From positions 48,425,195 to 48,489,194 of the forward strand of contig CM019237.1 of assembly GCA_009741485.1 (NCBI GenBank): a stretch of DNA of 64,000 nt. The letters are read 5' to 3'. The position numbers were made by a program, and so were the translations under genes. The DNA comes from Malurus cyaneus samueli (lineage: Eukaryota > Chordata > Aves > Passeriformes > Maluridae). Numbering within the stretch: position 1 is the stretch's first letter; each line of letters opens with the position of its first letter. Of this stretch, positions 60,770-64,000 are shown piece by piece. A model generated the notes under the pieces. It was not told the origin of the DNA and searched no databases. It saw nothing but the letters and a program-made list of their open reading frames with translations.

Positions 60770-62742
60770 ATATATCTCTGTGAGGCACTACATATGCACA
60801 TATACTTGATCTAGTTAACTGCACTGGCAAAATACTGTATTGCACTGATGGTTCCTGCTGAGAAATGGCAAAAATGCACGCTGGCAAAATGCTGCATTAA
60901 CAGAGTTTTAAGGCTTTTGCTACTTAAACCAACTAAGATATCGCTGCCAGACACGGTGGTGTGCCAGGTACTTCCACCTTTCCTTTTCTTTGTGTCTCAT
61001 CCTTGCATCAGCAGCAGGGTAAACACAGCTCCCTCTTGAATCAATCAATTTCCCGTGTCTTAAGTTTAGTGGGAGGACTGCTGACATTCAGATTTGGATG
61101 TTATTTAGCCACTTGTTTTGCCAGCCATAAACCTGCAGGGATTATGTTGCAGGTGAGAGAACAACCTTCAGGAGTACCTAGCAAGCATCTACAATTTAAA
61201 TTTAATGACCTTATTTAGTGAAGTACTTAATCATAGGCTGAAGTGTAAAAGCTCATGAGTAGTCTCATTGACTTCAGCAAGATTGAAAATGATGATGCAC
61301 TGAGATACAGCATTGAGTTAGGGCAGATAACATCAGAGCCTGTCCTGCCTAATAGATTCAGGGCCAAGTGTTGCTCTCAGCAGCATCCTCTTTCATCCCC
61401 CTCATTGAGCAGTATCTGCCAAATGTGGTCTTTCCAAGTGCAGAGGATAGGAGAAGTACTAACTTCCTCTTAGGCCTTTGATGCTGAAATTTAAGCTGAA
61501 GTTTAAGATCATTGAGTTTAGCATTGGGATAAAGATGGAGCAGTCAGCAAAATGTCACAGTTGACCATGACGAACTGCTGCTGCTCCCCACTGGCACATG
61601 CTATGGCAGATGTTGTGTGCCTGAGGCTACAGAGCTCAATGATCCCAAGGAAAAAAAGGCTCTTGCCCACAGATCATAAATTCTTAACACTAAAATAGTT
61701 TTGTAACTAAACTTCAGCAGGTTAAAAAATATTTGCAGCAAGAGAGGGAAGCTAACTGGAAACATCCAGCTTCTGTAGAAAACACGTTTTGGCCTCTTTT
61801 GCTTGAATTTGTGAGCTCTCAAATGTCGTAAACTGTTAGTATAATCATTTTGATCTATTTTTTATGGATATTAAGAATCTGTCACCCCCGTGTCCACCTG
61901 TCAGTTTGCTTGTCACTAGTCTGCCTTCTGTATTACAGCATGGAAGATGTGAATTTTGTCATCCGTTTCTTCATCATCTTCATTCATGTTCATGAATTAT
62001 TCTGGTCATTTAATGCATCCCAGCTCTGCATTTTGTGAATATCTGTTCTAGGTAGCAGCAAATCTGTCAGTTTAATTGCTTTCTCTTTAGCCTCAAACTT
62101 TTTCTCATTAAGTCAGTGAGTAATCATCTTATGTTATTGAGGATACTAGGGTGGAAAAATTGTTACTGGTTCTCTTTGAATTCTTTTATTTAATAAAATT
62201 AACTATCTAAATAATAATCCCTCCCCACTGTTTCCTAAATGCTATTACTTCCTTTTATGCACATGGGAGCTTCAGCCTGTTTGCTTTTTAATTAAAAGTA
62301 AGTTTTCAGCTGCATCTTTCATCATCAGGATTTTCTGTCACCTTGAAATGAAGGCTCTGGCATTGGCTTTTAAATTATTGAGCACTGACCAACGAGGGGA
62401 GTTCAGTTTAGAGTATACATTAATCTTCTTAACTATGCTCATCAACCTGACTGTCCAGCCTGCTGTGGTTTCAGTGTACTCCTGTTTGCCATCCCTCCTT
62501 TGTTTGTCTACCCACCAGTATGTATAAAACATCAATATAATCTCTGCATGCTTGGTAATTACTGAATTCTATATTCTTCGTGTTCTGACATGTTACAAAA
62601 CATTTCCCAAGGTCATGTCTGACATGAATAAGTCGGTGCAGAGAGCTTTTGCTTTGCCATTTTGTTAGCAGAACTTGGAGTTGAAAGCAGCTTTGCTGGG
62701 GGAGTGACTTTACTCCCTCTGGGAAAGCATTATGTATGTGTC

Positions 62743-62757
62743 TTTTTTTTTTTTTTT
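62743..62757. repeat. T15 homopolymer
   Basis: A run of 15 T bases in the intron, with no SINE or processed-transcript body recognisable next to it. Confidence 0.85.
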
Positions 62758-63121
62758 CTTTCAAATTCATTGATTTGCAAAAGATCTAAAAAGTTAATCC
62801 TTTAAGCAGAGATGAACTAATTTGCAATCTTAGCAACTATTGAGACTCTGCTGTTGAAACAAGAAAAAACGGTTCATGGTTTATACACATTAACATTGTC
62901 ACAACATATTGGGAAACTTTGTTGCTCATGAAATAAATTGTTGAAAATCCATAGAGGGATTGAGGACGGGAAGAGCAGTTCCACCGAGTGGAACAGCAGG
63001 GATCTGACTGTTTCCCAGCCCTGCCGCAGACATACAAAAGCATTTTACAGCCTCTGCAATCCTGGGTTCAGATTGTGGGTTCCTTTCTCCATCCCACTCT
63101 GTCTTGCCTTGTCATTACAAG

Positions 63122-63133
63122 GTGTGTGTGTGT
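63122..63133. repeat. (GT)6 dinucleotide repeat
   Basis: Six GT units. A short microsatellite. Confidence 0.85.
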
Positions 63134-64000
63134 ACAGCCACTAGCTCTGGGGAAGCTCCCCATGTACAAATAAATTGTTCAGAGGAATGAATGTTTGCCT
63201 CACTAAGCCCTTTTTACGCTGGGAATTCATAGTTCCCTCTGATTTATCTCATGTTTAGCCTCAGTGGTATAATTGCGTGAGATTTACTGTGAATACGTGT
63301 AGTTGTAGCTGTGGTTTCATTGTGGTTTCTCAGATGCTATTTTCTGTACACCTGAATGAGAGCTGCCAGACACTTTAGGGGGCAAGTACTACCATTTTCT
63401 GTGAAATTTATCTAGGGCCACACGTGATTCTGGTACTTTCTACTTGCAGAGTTTCTCCCTATGAAAACATGAAATTAGATGTACTCTCACAGTGATCAAA
63501 CAGCAATATACACATCCTACTATGCCATTCTCATATCATTTCAAAAATAGCAGTTGGGTTCCTTTTCACTTGGGAAAGTTGTTAGTTTTAATTTATAGCC
63601 TGCTCTTCTAAGGAGCTAAACTTGGGCTGTTGTGGATTAGAATTCATGAAGCCCAGTTTCCCAAATGGCAAAGCCTCTCCTACACAGCGTGTGCTCCATG
63701 GAGCGTGCCTTGGCTAGAGGTGCCTTGCCAGCAATTCTGTTCTTGGTCTGACAGCTTTCCTCACCAACTTGCCTGGAATGAGAAAGTGGGAGGTTGCTAA
63801 TCAGCAGCAAAGCCAACAGCCTGTGTTTTTAATGAGAAAATATATAAAAAACCAGAAAAGATAAGAAAAACACTTCATTCTTCTGTACATAAATTTACCA
63901 AGCCAAATTCTAACCTGCTTCAAGTTGGAATGGCTTAATTTGAGACAAAAGGAGTCAGACCTGTTTGCTGTATCTTAGTATTTACTCCTTCAAGTCACAT

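Overview
The window is vertebrate genomic DNA, almost certainly from a bird and most likely a passerine. Three things support this. Several CR1 LINE fragments end in the avian ATTCTRTG-type tail. One short element joins a tRNA-Ile-like head to a CR1 tail, the arrangement of the passerine TguSINE1 family. One degenerate LTR matches a common avian ERVL-type LTR. The DNA is AT-rich and intron-dominated, with no operons or prokaryotic signals. A 20-base N run (47399-47418) marks an assembly gap.

The only gene I can support is LARGE1 (xylosyl- and glucuronyltransferase 1) on the + strand. Four consecutive coding exons are present: 4197-4498, 10640-10722, 20273-20396 and 39618-39789. Each has AG/GT borders and intact reading frame. 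Together they give 681 nt, or 227 codons' worth, corresponding to about residues 36-263 of the human protein: the end of the stem, the coiled coil and the first part of the GT8 xylosyltransferase domain, including its catalytic DTD motif. The signal-anchor exon lies upstream of the window. The rest of GT8 and all of GT49 lie downstream.

Layout: 1-4196 is intron with one CR1. 4499-10639 is a 6.1 kb intron and 10723-20272 a 9.6 kb intron, both without a recognisable gene. 20397-39617 is a 19.2 kb intron holding a SINE on the minus strand and two CR1 fragments. 39790-64000 is at least 24.2 kb of the next intron, holding a CR1 with endonuclease and reverse transcriptase remnants, a solo LTR, the gap and simple repeats.

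I found no tRNA, rRNA, CRISPR or nested protein gene that I can defend, and no evidence of a novel biological system. The most useful leads are the CpG-dense coding exon amid AT-rich introns, the tRNA/CR1 hybrid SINE, two long perfect inverted repeats (41093-41120 and 50203-50244), a diverged local duplication near 28.7-28.9 kb, and the fact that all four CR1 copies lie in the gene's sense orientation. Family names and human residue numbers come from memory of these families, not from a search.
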